Assembly (NCBI GenBank): GCA_963733915.1
Contig: CAVTEP010000001.1
Span: 186,001 to 250,000 of the forward strand
DNA from: Sulfomarinibacter sp963733915
GTDB taxonomy: Bacteria; Acidobacteriota; Thermoanaerobaculia; Thermoanaerobaculales; Sulfomarinibacteraceae
DNA: 64,000 bases
Direction of reading: 5' to 3'
Below the pieces are notes generated by a model. That model did no database searches. It had not been told where the DNA came from and saw only the letters and a program-made list of their open reading frames with translations. Position numbers and translations under genes: made by a program. The stretch's first letter is position 1, and the number at the start of each line of letters is the position of its first letter. Shown piece after piece: positions 43,262 through 52,064 of this stretch.

Positions 43262-45043
43262 TCAATCTGCGACCGCGACAACCGCCCGTGGGCCAAGGGC
43301 GAATCCGAATCGCCGCGGGTCGCCCACGCCCGAGAATCGGGCCGCGGTGAGGTCAAAGACAACCGCGTTGACTCCGCCGAAAAAAGCGGAATCGCTCACC
43401 GGTTCGGGCGGGTATTGGAGACGGTACATGGATTCGAAGCCAAAGCTCTGCAACCGATCGGCATCGGACGCGGTCACCGGATCGGCGATCTCGATGCAGA
43501 CCCGGGGCGGCTCGTGGGCGCTGTTCCACAAGACCCGCGGCGCGACCACGGCGTCACGAATCCCCAGTCCGCGGTCGACGACATTGCTGATGACCCCGGT
43601 CACCGATGGTGGAATGCGGTCGGAGCCGGCGCTGCCGAGGGCCATGACCCATTCCCCGGCGCGGACGATGGTCGGCGCCATCGAGGTGGAATAGGTGCCG
43701 CCGGGTCGCAGGTAGATCGGGCTGTGCGGGTCCTCGAAATCGAGGAACTCGAGACAGCAGTTGTAGGGAAAGCCGAGCCCGGGCGTCGCGACCTTGGCGC
43801 CGTACTGGCGGCACAGGGTCTGCGTCAGCGACACGACGTTGCCGTACCGGTCGACCACCGAGACGTGGGTCGTGTGCTCGCCGAGGATCGACGATTTGCG
43901 ACCCACTCCCAGCTCTCGATCGTCGATCGCGCGTCCCGGCGTGATCATCGCGGCCCGTTGTGCCGCGTGCTCCCGGCTCAGGTACGACGGTCGGGTTTGA
44001 GGAAACCGGTCGAGCTCTGATGCCATGGTGGCGTGGTCGATTTGCGCGATACGGGAGGCCTCGACCAGAACGTGTTGCCGTTCGACCGAGTCCTCGTCAA
44101 GGAACGCGCTCGGGAAGAACTCAAGGATGTTGAGGGCCTCGACGACCTCGGCCCCGCCACCCGGAGGCGGAAAGGAAATGATCTCGACGTTTCGGTAGGT
44201 GGAACGCAGCGGTTCCCTCTCGCGCACCTGATAACGGGCCAGGTCGACTGTGCGCAAAAACCCGTTGTGAGATTCCAGGTCGGCGGAGATCTCGTCGGCC
44301 AGACTCCCGCGGTAGAAGGTCTCTGGTCCCTCGTCCGAGATTCGGCGCAGCGTCCTTCCAAGGTCCGGCCGACAGACGAGATCGCCGGGTTGCCCCAGTC
44401 GCGCACCGTCCTCGAGCACCACGAACCGGAAGTAGTGGGAGGCGAGGATTTCGTCCAGATACCCCTGCGCCCACGCAATCGAGCCGGGACTGAGGCGAAA
44501 CCCCTGCTCAGCGATCGCGATCGCCGGCGCCAGGGCCTGACCGAGACTGATGCTGCCGTAGGCGTCGAGCGTGTGGGCGAGCGTCGCCAGAGTGGTGGGG
44601 ACCGAAACAACAAGATAGCCGAAGGGCCATCCCTGGGCGCGGGTCTGAAACAACTGCTCGCGGTTGACGACAAGGGGCACCGGCGTCGAGCCGTCGATCG
44701 CAACGTTGCGTCCGTCGGCCAGCGACAGCAAGACATAGGTGAAACCGCCGAGGCCGGAACCACCGGCGTCCGAAACGCCGAGCGCGAAGGCCGCCGCCAC
44801 CGCGGCGTCGACCGCGGTGCCGCCCTGCTCGAGAATCTGGACGCCCGCCCGTGTCGCCTCGATCGAACCGGTGGAAACCATGCCGTAGTCGGAGTGGGCC
44901 TCGGCCGCATACAGTGGTTGCGTGCCACGTCGCATCTTCTGCACGTGGCGCCCGGAACACGAGGTAGTCGTCAGGGCCGCCGCTGCGGCGACCATAACGA
45001 CTGCAAGACGCAGCCGGGTCCGGTGAAGTGATCGCAGATTCAT
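43262..45043 (-). CDS. Gamma-glutamyltransferase family lipoprotein, third of tandem set
   Basis: 593 residues from the ATG at 45043. The signal ends in a lipobox (AALTTTSCSG), so this copy should be lipid-anchored. Family motifs: GMVSTGSIEATRAGVQILEQGGTAVDAAVAA, FPPPGGGAEVVEALNIL, the autoprocessing nucleophile Thr in EHTTHVSVVDRYGNVVSLTQTL, and APTIVRAGEWVMALGSAGSDRIP. Splits and transfers gamma-glutamyl groups, for example from glutathione, in the periplasm. It lies 55 bases after the second copy. Positions after the Thr match the other two copies, with clear divergence elsewhere. Confidence 0.93.
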   Translation of the reverse strand: MNLRSLHRTRLRLAVVMVAAAAALTTTSCSGRHVQKMRRGTQPLYAAEAHSDYGMVSTGSIEATRAGVQILEQGGTAVDAAVAAAFALGVSDAGGSGLGGFTYVLLSLADGRNVAIDGSTPVPLVVNREQLFQTRAQGWPFGYLVVSVPTTLATLAHTLDAYGSISLGQALAPAIAIAEQGFRLSPGSIAWAQGYLDEILASHYFRFVVLEDGARLGQPGDLVCRPDLGRTLRRISDEGPETFYRGSLADEISADLESHNGFLRTVDLARYQVREREPLRSTYRNVEIISFPPPGGGAEVVEALNILEFFPSAFLDEDSVERQHVLVEASRIAQIDHATMASELDRFPQTRPSYLSREHAAQRAAMITPGRAIDDRELGVGRKSSILGEHTTHVSVVDRYGNVVSLTQTLCRQYGAKVATPGLGFPYNCCLEFLDFEDPHSPIYLRPGGTYSTSMAPTIVRAGEWVMALGSAGSDRIPPSVTGVISNVVDRGLGIRDAVVAPRVLWNSAHEPPRVCIEIADPVTASDADRLQSFGFESMYRLQYPPEPVSDSAFFGGVNAVVFDLTAARFSGVGDPRRFGFALGPRAVVAVAD

Positions 45044-45098
45044 CGAGATCTTCAATGATGCCCTTTTTGAAACCGCGACAGAAGTGTAACTATTCGCG

Positions 45099-46958
45099 TC
45101 AGTGTGGGGTGGCTGGCTCAGCGACGACTTCGGGGCCCGCGGCATCGCCCCACCGCCGGCCATCGCCGACCCCGACAAAGGTCATGGCGTCGGCATCCCA
45201 GCCGACGGCGTTGACCCCGCCGAAGAGCACGATCCGTCGCGGGGAACTGGGGTCAGGGTCGGAATGGCGTTCGATCGGTGCATGTCCCATCGTCTCGAGG
45301 GCGTCGACATCGGCGTCGGTGATCGGATCTCGAAGCTCGACGAGAGGCTGGATGTCGGGATAGACCCCGCCGTACAGAACCCGCGGGGCCTCGATCGCCT
45401 CGGGGAGGTCCATCCGCCCGTCGACGAGGTTGCTGATGACGAGGGTGATCATCGACGGAATGCGGTTGCTGCTTGGCGCGCCGAGGGCCGCCAGGAGCGT
45501 GCCGTCAGCGGCGAGGACAATGGTCGGCGCCACGTCGTTGGGGCATGGGATCTGGGGTTGGAGGTAACCGGGACAGTGCGGTTTGTCATAGTTGAAATTT
45601 TCGAGCAGGCTGTTGTAGGGAAAGCCGAGGCCGGGGGTGGCGACCTCGGCCCCGAAGGAGCGCCCGAGCGTTTGCGTGAGGGACACAACGTTGCCCCACC
45701 GGTCAGCGACCGAAACCTGGGTCGTGCTTTCCCCGGTCGGAGCGCACTCCGGGTCGACCGGACCGATGAGAGCTGATTCCGGAATCCGTTCGCCCGCCAC
45801 GATCATGCCGGCGCGTTGCCGCGCGAACTCCTTGCTGAGGGCGGGCGGCGGCTCGGGGCGAAGTCGACTCGGGTTGGCCGCTATCATCCAACGATCAGCC
45901 ATCACGATGCGGAAGGTCTCGATCAGGGTGTGGTGTCTGTCGACCGTGGCTTTGGCGAGGTCCTCGCTCGGAAAATATTCCAGAATATTGAGAGCTTCAA
46001 TGACCGGAGTCCCGCCACCCGGCGGTGGAACCGTGAAGACCTCGAATCCGCGATAGCTCGTGTGGAGAGGATACGTCTCCTGAATTCGCAGCATCGCGAG
46101 GTCGGCTTTGCGGAGAAAACCGCCATTCGCGATCATGTCGGCCTCGATCTCATCAGCGATGGCGCCGCGGTAGAACGACGCGACCCCGTCGCGCTGGATC
46201 CGCAGAAGGGTCCCTGCGAGGTCCGGCCGGCAGCGGAGGTCGCCCGGTAGACCGATCGCGGAGTTTTCGTCGGTGGGTCGGCCGACGAGGGTGTTGTCGC
46301 CAAGCGCGATCAAGCGGAGATATCCGGAGCGGAGAATCCGCTCGTAGTAGACGTTGGTCCAAATGATCTGGACGGGACTGAGCCGATACCCTCGTACGGC
46401 GGCCACGATCGCCGGTACCAGCAGATCGGACATCTCCATGGAGCCGTAACGCGAGCGCGCACGGTCGAGGACCGCGAGGGTGGTCGGCACCGCCACCAGC
46501 TCGTAGCCGTAGAGGGTCTCAGCCTCCTCGAGCTCCCGAAGCCTGACCGGATCGACCGCTCGCGGAGTCGGCGCAGTCCCGTTGACGACGATCGTGCGGC
46601 CGTTGGCGAGGTGGATGACCATCGTGGTCATGCCGCCGAGACCGGAGGCGTCCGGGTCGGCGACTCCCAAGGTCAGCGCCACGGCGACCGCGGCATCGAT
46701 GGCGTTGCCGCCACGTTCGAGGATCTGGACGCCGGCGTCGGTGGCTGCCGGCGACCCGGTGGCCACCATCCCGAAGTCGGAGCGCGCCACCGAGGTGTGG
46801 ATCGCGGCCGGCAACGGCTTGCCCGTGCGTGCCTCCATTTCGGGCGTGAGCTGTTGGGCGCCGAGACCGGGATTCGCAGCCGCGATGACCACGGCACAGA
46901 CCACCGTCAACCATCCACGACGGTGCAAATCGTTCCGAACAAGCGCGTCGTCATTCAT
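45099..46958 (-). CDS. Gamma-glutamyltransferase family protein, second of tandem set
   Basis: 619 residues. Signal peptide WLTVVCAVVIAAANPGLGAQ without a lipobox. Same motifs: GMVATGSPAATDAGVQILERGGNAIDAAVAV, VPPPGGGTPVIEALNIL, nucleophile Thr in GESTTQVSVADRWGNVVSLTQTL, GSPSSNRIP-type region (ALGAPSSNRIPSM). The ATG at 46958 overlaps the end of the first copy by 8 bases, so translation is coupled. Confidence 0.94.
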   Translation of the reverse strand: MNDDALVRNDLHRRGWLTVVCAVVIAAANPGLGAQQLTPEMEARTGKPLPAAIHTSVARSDFGMVATGSPAATDAGVQILERGGNAIDAAVAVALTLGVADPDASGLGGMTTMVIHLANGRTIVVNGTAPTPRAVDPVRLRELEEAETLYGYELVAVPTTLAVLDRARSRYGSMEMSDLLVPAIVAAVRGYRLSPVQIIWTNVYYERILRSGYLRLIALGDNTLVGRPTDENSAIGLPGDLRCRPDLAGTLLRIQRDGVASFYRGAIADEIEADMIANGGFLRKADLAMLRIQETYPLHTSYRGFEVFTVPPPGGGTPVIEALNILEYFPSEDLAKATVDRHHTLIETFRIVMADRWMIAANPSRLRPEPPPALSKEFARQRAGMIVAGERIPESALIGPVDPECAPTGESTTQVSVADRWGNVVSLTQTLGRSFGAEVATPGLGFPYNSLLENFNYDKPHCPGYLQPQIPCPNDVAPTIVLAADGTLLAALGAPSSNRIPSMITLVISNLVDGRMDLPEAIEAPRVLYGGVYPDIQPLVELRDPITDADVDALETMGHAPIERHSDPDPSSPRRIVLFGGVNAVGWDADAMTFVGVGDGRRWGDAAGPEVVAEPATPH

Positions 46959-48783
46959 TGGTGGCGACTACCCGTGGTCCCATCGCCACCCCACCGCGCC
47001 GCGGGTCGCTGACACCCGAAAAGACCCCGGTTCGCGGATCGTAGGACACCGCGTTGACACCGCCGAAGTTGGCGGAAGTGTCATCCTCGGGCGCAGGAAA
47101 ACGGAGAACGGTCATTTCCTCGTAGCCCATGTTCTCGAAGGCACTGACGATGTCCTCGGTGATCGGGTCGACCAGCTCGAGCCACACCCGCAGATACCTC
47201 ATCCCACCCCAGAGGACCCGGGGTGCCGCAACCGCCTCACCCACGGTCATGCTTCGGTCCACCAAATTGCTGATCACGTCGGCGATGATCGCGGGGATGC
47301 GGTTCGAACCCGGGGTGCCGAGGGCCGCGACAAAGCCGTTTTTGGAGACCACGATGGTCGGGGCCATGTCGCTCGATGCGGGGCTGCTCGGTTGCAGGTA
47401 GCCGGGACACTGCGGCTTGTCGACGTTGAAGGACTCGAGAAAGCTGTTGTACGGGAAGCCGAGACCGGGGGTCGCAACCTTGGCGCCGAAGGAACGGCTG
47501 AGGGTCTGGGTCAGCGACACCACGTTGCCGAGGTTGTCGGCGACGGAGACCTGGGTCGTGCTCTCACCGCTTGGTCCGCACTCGGAGCTGCCCGACGTCC
47601 ACAGGACCTCGTTCGGGATGATCTGACCGGGCACGATGAGCGCCACACGGTCGCGGGCGTGCGCCTTGCTGAGGCTCTGCTGGCCGAGCCAGATATGTTG
47701 GCCGCTGGTGGCACCGGCCGCCGCTCCGTCCGCGGCGGCGATCCGATAGGCTTCGACGAGAACCTGATCTCTTTCGACCGTGTCTTCGGCCAGGAATTCG
47801 CTCGGAAAGGTCTCGAGCAGATTGAGCGCCGCCACGACTCCGGCGCCGCCGCCCGGCGGCGGGAAAGTGAAGATCTCGACGTCGCGGTAGGTGGTGCGGA
47901 GAGGCGCCACCTCACGTACCCGAACCGCGGCGAGGTCGGACTTGCGCAGAAAGCCGCCGTTGGCGATCATGTCGGCCTCGATCTCGTCGGCGATGCTGCC
48001 GACATAAAAGCTCCCGACGCCCTCGGCGGCGATGCGCCGGAGGGTGTTGGCGAGCTCGGGCTGGCAGTGGAGGTCGCCCGGCTGGCCGATCGTGCGGCCG
48101 TCCTCCATCGCCAGGTAGGGCATATAGATCGAGGCCGCGAGGATGTTGTCGTAGTACTTCCTCGTCCACGTGATCTGGATTGGAGTCAGCCGGTAGCCGC
48201 GTTCGGCGACTGCGATCGCAGGCGCGAGAAGCTCCGCCATCGACATCGTGCCGTAACGGGACCGCGCGTGCTCGAGGGTTGCAAGCGTGGTCGGGACGGA
48301 GACGACCTCGTAGCCGTAATTCCGGCCGCTCAGCTTCATCTCGCGGAGCTTTGCCATGTCGAGCTTCATCGGTGTCTGGGAAGTGCCGTCGATGGCGATC
48401 GTGCGGCCGTTCGCGAGGTGGATCACGATGTAGGTCATGCCCGCGATGCCCGAGGCGTCGGAGTCGGCCACGCCGAGGGTCATGGCGGCCGCGACCGCGG
48501 CGTCGATCGCGTTGCCGCCACGCTCGAGGATCTCGACCGCGGCATCGGTTGCATCGGTCGAACCGGTGGCGACCATTCCCAGGTCGGAACGCGCTTCGGT
48601 CGCGCACAGCTCGGGCGGAATACCCCGATCAGAACAGGTGCCCGCCGAAAGCGGTAGCGCTCCACACACCGCCGCCAGGGCGAGAGAAAACCGAATCGGA
48701 CAACTCGCGGACGGACGCAATCGGTGATCCAGCGCCTTTCCCCCTTCGCCCGGGACCGCTTGTGGCTGCTGGTCCCCCGGCAC
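46951..48783 (-). CDS. Gamma-glutamyltransferase family protein, first of tandem set
   Basis: About 611 residues if the GTG at 48783 is used; the start is uncertain because no ribosome site is clear (a TTG at 48720 would give a shorter signal). Signal-like segment CPIRFSLALAAVCGALPLSA. Motifs: GMVATGSTDATDAAVEILERGGNAIDAAVAA, FPPPGGGAGVVAALNLL, nucleophile Thr in GESTTQVSVADNLGNVVSLTQTL, ALGTPGSNRIPAI. An in-frame extension upstream exists but looks non-coding. Confidence 0.92.
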   Translation of the reverse strand: MPGDQQPQAVPGEGGKALDHRLRPSASCPIRFSLALAAVCGALPLSAGTCSDRGIPPELCATEARSDLGMVATGSTDATDAAVEILERGGNAIDAAVAAAMTLGVADSDASGIAGMTYIVIHLANGRTIAIDGTSQTPMKLDMAKLREMKLSGRNYGYEVVSVPTTLATLEHARSRYGTMSMAELLAPAIAVAERGYRLTPIQITWTRKYYDNILAASIYMPYLAMEDGRTIGQPGDLHCQPELANTLRRIAAEGVGSFYVGSIADEIEADMIANGGFLRKSDLAAVRVREVAPLRTTYRDVEIFTFPPPGGGAGVVAALNLLETFPSEFLAEDTVERDQVLVEAYRIAAADGAAAGATSGQHIWLGQQSLSKAHARDRVALIVPGQIIPNEVLWTSGSSECGPSGESTTQVSVADNLGNVVSLTQTLSRSFGAKVATPGLGFPYNSFLESFNVDKPQCPGYLQPSSPASSDMAPTIVVSKNGFVAALGTPGSNRIPAIIADVISNLVDRSMTVGEAVAAPRVLWGGMRYLRVWLELVDPITEDIVSAFENMGYEEMTVLRFPAPEDDTSANFGGVNAVSYDPRTGVFSGVSDPRRGGVAMGPRVVATNE

Positions 48784-48845
48784 GACACAAAACTCTGTTG
48801 CGTCATTGTACGACGAGCTTTTTTGGCCGTGGAGGAACAGACACC

Positions 48846-48874
48846 TTGACAAGAGTGGATCCGGAATGTATTAA
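48846..48874 (+). promoter_or_regulatory. Promoter of the GntR-SPFH operon
   Basis: TTGACA (48846-48851), 17 bases, TATTAA (48869-48874). It is an AT-rich island in GC-rich sequence and lies between the GGT genes and the GntR gene. Confidence 0.8.
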
Positions 48875-48895
48875 TACACTATGACATTAATATAC
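48868..48895. promoter_or_regulatory. Palindromic operator over the -10 region
   Basis: GTATTAATAC (48868-48877) and ATTAATATAC (48886-48895) form a near-perfect 28-bp inverted repeat that includes the -10 box. The position fits autorepression by the GntR protein encoded directly downstream. Confidence 0.65.
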
Positions 48896-48914
48896 TAGAA
48901 CACTGGAGCAATGC

Positions 48915-49292
48915 GTGGCACTCAGTTTTCAGATCGACCTCAAGAGCGGCGTTCCCTTCTACCGCCAGATCATCGACCAGGTGAAGGCCGCCATCGCGAC
49001 CGGGACCATCGCGGCCGGCGACCGGCTGCCGACGGTCCGGCAGCTCGCGGTCGACCTCTCGATCAACCCGAACACGGTCAGCCGCGCCTACACCGAGCTC
49101 GAGCTCACGGGTCTGGTGGAGACGCAGATGGGTTCGGGGACATTTGTCGGCGACAGGACGGTCGAGCGGGACGACGTGGAACAACGGCGGCTGCTCGAAC
49201 AGCTCTGCCAGGAGTTTCTTTCACGGGTCTCGACCCACGGTTTCACCCTCGACGACGTTTTACAGAACCTGGAGCAGCGGCGAAAGCGCTGA
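48915..49292 (+). CDS. YtrA-subfamily GntR transcriptional regulator
   Basis: 125 residues, the short YtrA type with a winged helix and only a small C-terminal dimerisation segment. The DNA-binding part is FYRQIIDQVKAAIATGTIAAGDRLPTVRQLAVDLSINPNTVSRAYTELELTGLVETQMGSGTFVG. YtrA relatives usually repress a downstream membrane-protein operon including themselves. The GTG at 48915 has CTGGAGCA ahead. The next gene starts 16 bases after its stop. Confidence 0.93.
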   Translation: MALSFQIDLKSGVPFYRQIIDQVKAAIATGTIAAGDRLPTVRQLAVDLSINPNTVSRAYTELELTGLVETQMGSGTFVGDRTVERDDVEQRRLLEQLCQEFLSRVSTHGFTLDDVLQNLEQRRKR

Positions 49293-49307
49293 GAAAAGGA
49301 GATCGCA

Positions 49308-50423
49308 ATGAACAAACTCGGTCAAATGAAGTTGGACGCCCTCGAGAAGTTTGCGACATCGTTCAGGGCGGATTATCGATTCGCGCCGCTCAACATCATG
49401 ATCCTGGTGACGGTGTGTCTGGTGGGTCTTTCAGTCCAGCTGACGGTGTTCCCGTTCCGTCTCGAGACGGTGATCACCATGATCGGCGTCGCCATCGGAC
49501 TGGCGATGGCCTTCCGGCTCTTCCAGATCTGGGAAACAGTGGTCGTGTTCACGACCGGCGCCGCTCTGCTGACCTATCTGCGACACCGGCCCGAGGCGTG
49601 GATCCTGGTCACTGCGGTGGTTGTCGCCGGGCTGCTCTCACCATGCCTGCAGATGGCGTACCAGTGGGAGCGGGCGGTGGTCCTGCGCTTCGGACGATTC
49701 CGTGGTCTCCGTGGATCGGGATTGTTTGCGGTGTTTCCGATTATCGACAAGGTTGCCAACTACGTCGACCAGCGGATCCGGGTCACCGATTTCAAGGCCG
49801 AAACCACCCTCACCAAGGACACCGTGCCGGTCAACGTCGACGCGATCGCATTCTGGATGGTGTGGGACGCAGAGAAGGCGGTGCTCGAGGTCGAGGACTT
49901 CGACCTTGCCATCACCCTTTCGGCGCAGACGGGTCTCCGTGACTCCATCGGTCGCCACGAGCTCGGCGACATGCTGTCCCACCGCGACCGGTTGGGTAAG
50001 GAAATCCGGGAGGTGCTCGACGCCAAGACAAACGCCTGGGGCATCACCGTCCAGTCGGTGGAGATCCGCGACATCATCATTCCCAAGGAGCTCGAGGACG
50101 CCATGAGCCGCCAGGCCCAGGCCGAACGCGAACGCCAGTCGCGGATCATCCTCTCCAAGGCCGAGGAAGAGATCGCCGAGAGCTTTTCGAAGGCGTCGGA
50201 GCACTACAAGCACAACCAGGCTGCGCTCCATCTGCGGGCGATGAACATGGTCTTCGAGGGCCTCAAGAAGAAGGGCTCGATGATCATCGTGCCTTCGACC
50301 GCGGTCGAAACCATGGGTCTCGGCGCGATGGGAGGGTTGACCGCCTTCGACCGTATCCTGGGTTCTGAGAAGGGACCGGCCGAGACCGCGGACCCGCCCC
50401 ACGATCCGGACACCAAGGAATAA
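49308..50423 (+). CDS. SPFH/band-7 (stomatin-like) membrane protein
   Basis: 371 residues. Two to four membrane segments in the first 120 residues (LNIMILVTVCLVGLSVQLTV, VITMIGVAIGLAMAFRL, AWILVTAVVVAGLLSPCL), an unusually long membrane part for the family, then a band-7 domain (WERAVVLRFGRFRGLRGSGLFAVFPIIDKV, YVDQRIRV, DTVPVNVDAIAFWMV) and a coiled region (SRQAQAERERQSRIILSKAEEEIAESFSKASE). SPFH proteins form rings or scaffolds that organise membrane proteins or proteases. Regulated by the adjacent GntR protein by position. GAAAAGGAG precedes the ATG. Confidence 0.9.
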   Translation: MNKLGQMKLDALEKFATSFRADYRFAPLNIMILVTVCLVGLSVQLTVFPFRLETVITMIGVAIGLAMAFRLFQIWETVVVFTTGAALLTYLRHRPEAWILVTAVVVAGLLSPCLQMAYQWERAVVLRFGRFRGLRGSGLFAVFPIIDKVANYVDQRIRVTDFKAETTLTKDTVPVNVDAIAFWMVWDAEKAVLEVEDFDLAITLSAQTGLRDSIGRHELGDMLSHRDRLGKEIREVLDAKTNAWGITVQSVEIRDIIIPKELEDAMSRQAQAERERQSRIILSKAEEEIAESFSKASEHYKHNQAALHLRAMNMVFEGLKKKGSMIIVPSTAVETMGLGAMGGLTAFDRILGSEKGPAETADPPHDPDTKE

Positions 50424-50440
50424 AGATACGGAGGCAAAAT

Positions 50441-50644
50441 ATGAGTTCTCGAATCTATGTGACCGTCACTGGCACTGTCTTTGGATTTGTCGCAGTTATT
50501 CATTTACTTCGAGTCGTCAACGGGTGGGCCTTCGTGGTGGGACCGTGGTCAATCCCGATGGAGGTCTCGTGGATTGGCACGTTCTTCCCGGCTGTTCTGT
50601 GTGTGTGGGCCTTCCGATTGGCGTCGCGGATACGGGAACCATGA
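50441..50644 (+). CDS. Small two-segment membrane protein
   Basis: 67 residues, two hydrophobic segments (GTVFGFVAVIHLLRVV; WIGTFFPAVLCVWAFRLA). GGAGG lies ahead of the ATG and it starts 17 bases after the SPFH gene, 10 bases before the next. Function unknown. Confidence 0.75.
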   Translation: MSSRIYVTVTGTVFGFVAVIHLLRVVNGWAFVVGPWSIPMEVSWIGTFFPAVLCVWAFRLASRIREP

Positions 50645-50654
50645 GAGGTGGGCC

Positions 50655-51803
50655 ATGTTTGATGACGACAACACTCCACGACGAGTTTCGCTGGTGGCTG
50701 GATTGATTCTGCTGATCGTGCTGGCCGCCGTCGCCGCCATACCGGGCACGTTGGGCGCGGAGGATCTCGCAATTGCGGTGGCCGAGAACACGGCACTCGA
50801 CGCCGAGGTGGCCGACGTCGTGGCGCACCTCGGCGCCGTGGATACTCTGAATTGGATTCAGAGCGCGGCCGTTGAGCAATACGTTTCCGATGGGCGAACC
50901 CGTTCCACGGGTACGAGGCGAGTCGCGCCGAACATGCACGACCGGGCCGTAACGCGCATGCTGGACGCTCTAGGACCGGTTACCGCACCCATGTCGGCGT
51001 GCTTTGCCGACGATGCACTCGTCAGATACGATCTCGGCATCGCTCCCGGCGCCGCCGTCGAGGTGCTGGCGGGTCTCCTCGAGACAGCCATCCCGGAAGT
51101 CCACGCTCAGTTGCGGGAGGCCTTTCACGACTTCTACCTGGCCACCGGGTTTGACCCAGTGGTCGATTTCCTGCCCCATCTTGGACACGGAGTAGCGGTC
51201 GGGCTGCTTCCCCCCGAGGATGATCTCGATGGGTGGCCGCTCCCGCGCAAGGTCGTCATCATGCGGGTCCTCGACGACGAAGCGGTTGCTCGATATCTCG
51301 AGGCGTGGTTCACCTGGGTGGCGGGCGCCGTGGCCCCGATGACTCATGGCCTCCTGGGCGCGCGGATCGACGCGGAAACCGTGGCCGGCTTCGATCTGGT
51401 GGGTCTGCGGTTGGACGGACTGCCGCCGGTGCGGCTCCCGCTGCCGTCACCATCCTACGTGGTTGCCGATGGGTTCCTGGTCGTATCTCCGGTGAGGTCG
51501 GCCGTGGCCGAGACCATCGACCGGCTCGGAGAAGGGTGTTCGTCCACGCCTGTCGAGTATCCAGACCCATCAGTGGTGGAAGATGTGTGGCTGAACTTCC
51601 CGGAGTGGCCGCGTGCATGGCAACGCGCCGAACCGCTCGTCGGATCGATCCTGGCGTGGCTGGGTGTGGAGTCGCCCACCGCGGTGCAGGCCTGCGGGTC
51701 TCTTTTCCAGCTTCTCGGGGGATTCCAGCCGGCCCACGGTACGACCTCGCTGACGCCGGAAGGAGGCTTCGTCTTCCGCATCGAGTTCGCACCGGCGGAA
51801 TGA
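50655..51803 (+). CDS. Exported or membrane-anchored protein of unknown function, last gene of the GntR-SPFH cluster
   Basis: 382 residues. N-terminal membrane segment LVAGLILLIVLAAVAAIP. The rest is soluble, with residue patterns loosely like DUF3352-type proteins (LPHLGHGVAVGLLPPEDD, VVIMRVLDDEAVARYLEAWF), but I do not assign a family with certainty. GAGAGGTGGG before ATG 50655 fixes the start. Likely cotranscribed with the regulator, SPFH protein and small membrane protein. Confidence 0.8.
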   Translation: MFDDDNTPRRVSLVAGLILLIVLAAVAAIPGTLGAEDLAIAVAENTALDAEVADVVAHLGAVDTLNWIQSAAVEQYVSDGRTRSTGTRRVAPNMHDRAVTRMLDALGPVTAPMSACFADDALVRYDLGIAPGAAVEVLAGLLETAIPEVHAQLREAFHDFYLATGFDPVVDFLPHLGHGVAVGLLPPEDDLDGWPLPRKVVIMRVLDDEAVARYLEAWFTWVAGAVAPMTHGLLGARIDAETVAGFDLVGLRLDGLPPVRLPLPSPSYVVADGFLVVSPVRSAVAETIDRLGEGCSSTPVEYPDPSVVEDVWLNFPEWPRAWQRAEPLVGSILAWLGVESPTAVQACGSLFQLLGGFQPAHGTTSLTPEGGFVFRIEFAPAE

Positions 51804-51819
51804 CAAGCTCGAGCTCTTA

Positions 51820-52055
51820 CCGGTTTCTCGCGGCCCCCGGCGCCCCGACTGTCTCCAGGGAGAGGGCTGAGCCCTCAGCTCGACCTTCCACGCCCCGCGA
51901 CCGTGGGTGAAGACACCCAGATCGGTCCCCAGGTACCGCCGATCGCCATCCTGGGGGTCGACAACAATCGAGTGGACCGGGATATCGGGAACCCTGGCCG
52001 TGCCTGTTCCGTCGATAGCGTCCCAACTCACTCCGCCATCGTCCGATCGCCACAT
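51820..52055 (-). pseudogene. Remnant of a BNR/sortilin-type repeat protein
   Basis: The minus-strand frame reads MWRSDDGGVSWDAIDG, HSIVVDPQDGDRRYLGTDLGVF and HGRGAWKVEL, which are the characteristic units of BNR/photosystem-II-stability-like propeller repeats (SDDGGxSW; VVDPxDxxxxYxGTDxGVF). Only about one repeat plus tail remains, with no start, signal or repeats before it. It lies directly downstream of the RND gene's end on the same strand. Confidence 0.65.
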
Positions 52056-52064
52056 TGAACCCGA

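Noticed and set aside
47302..47330. GGTTCGAACCCGGGG, resembling a tRNA T-loop
   Set aside because: It is the codons for GSNRIP-type residues in the GGT gene; no acceptor stem or anticodon arm surrounds it.
46582..48657. 691-codon plus-strand frame opposite the gamma-glutamyltransferase genes
   Set aside because: Repeated Asp/Val/Gly-rich text is the mirror of conserved GGT codons, not a protein.
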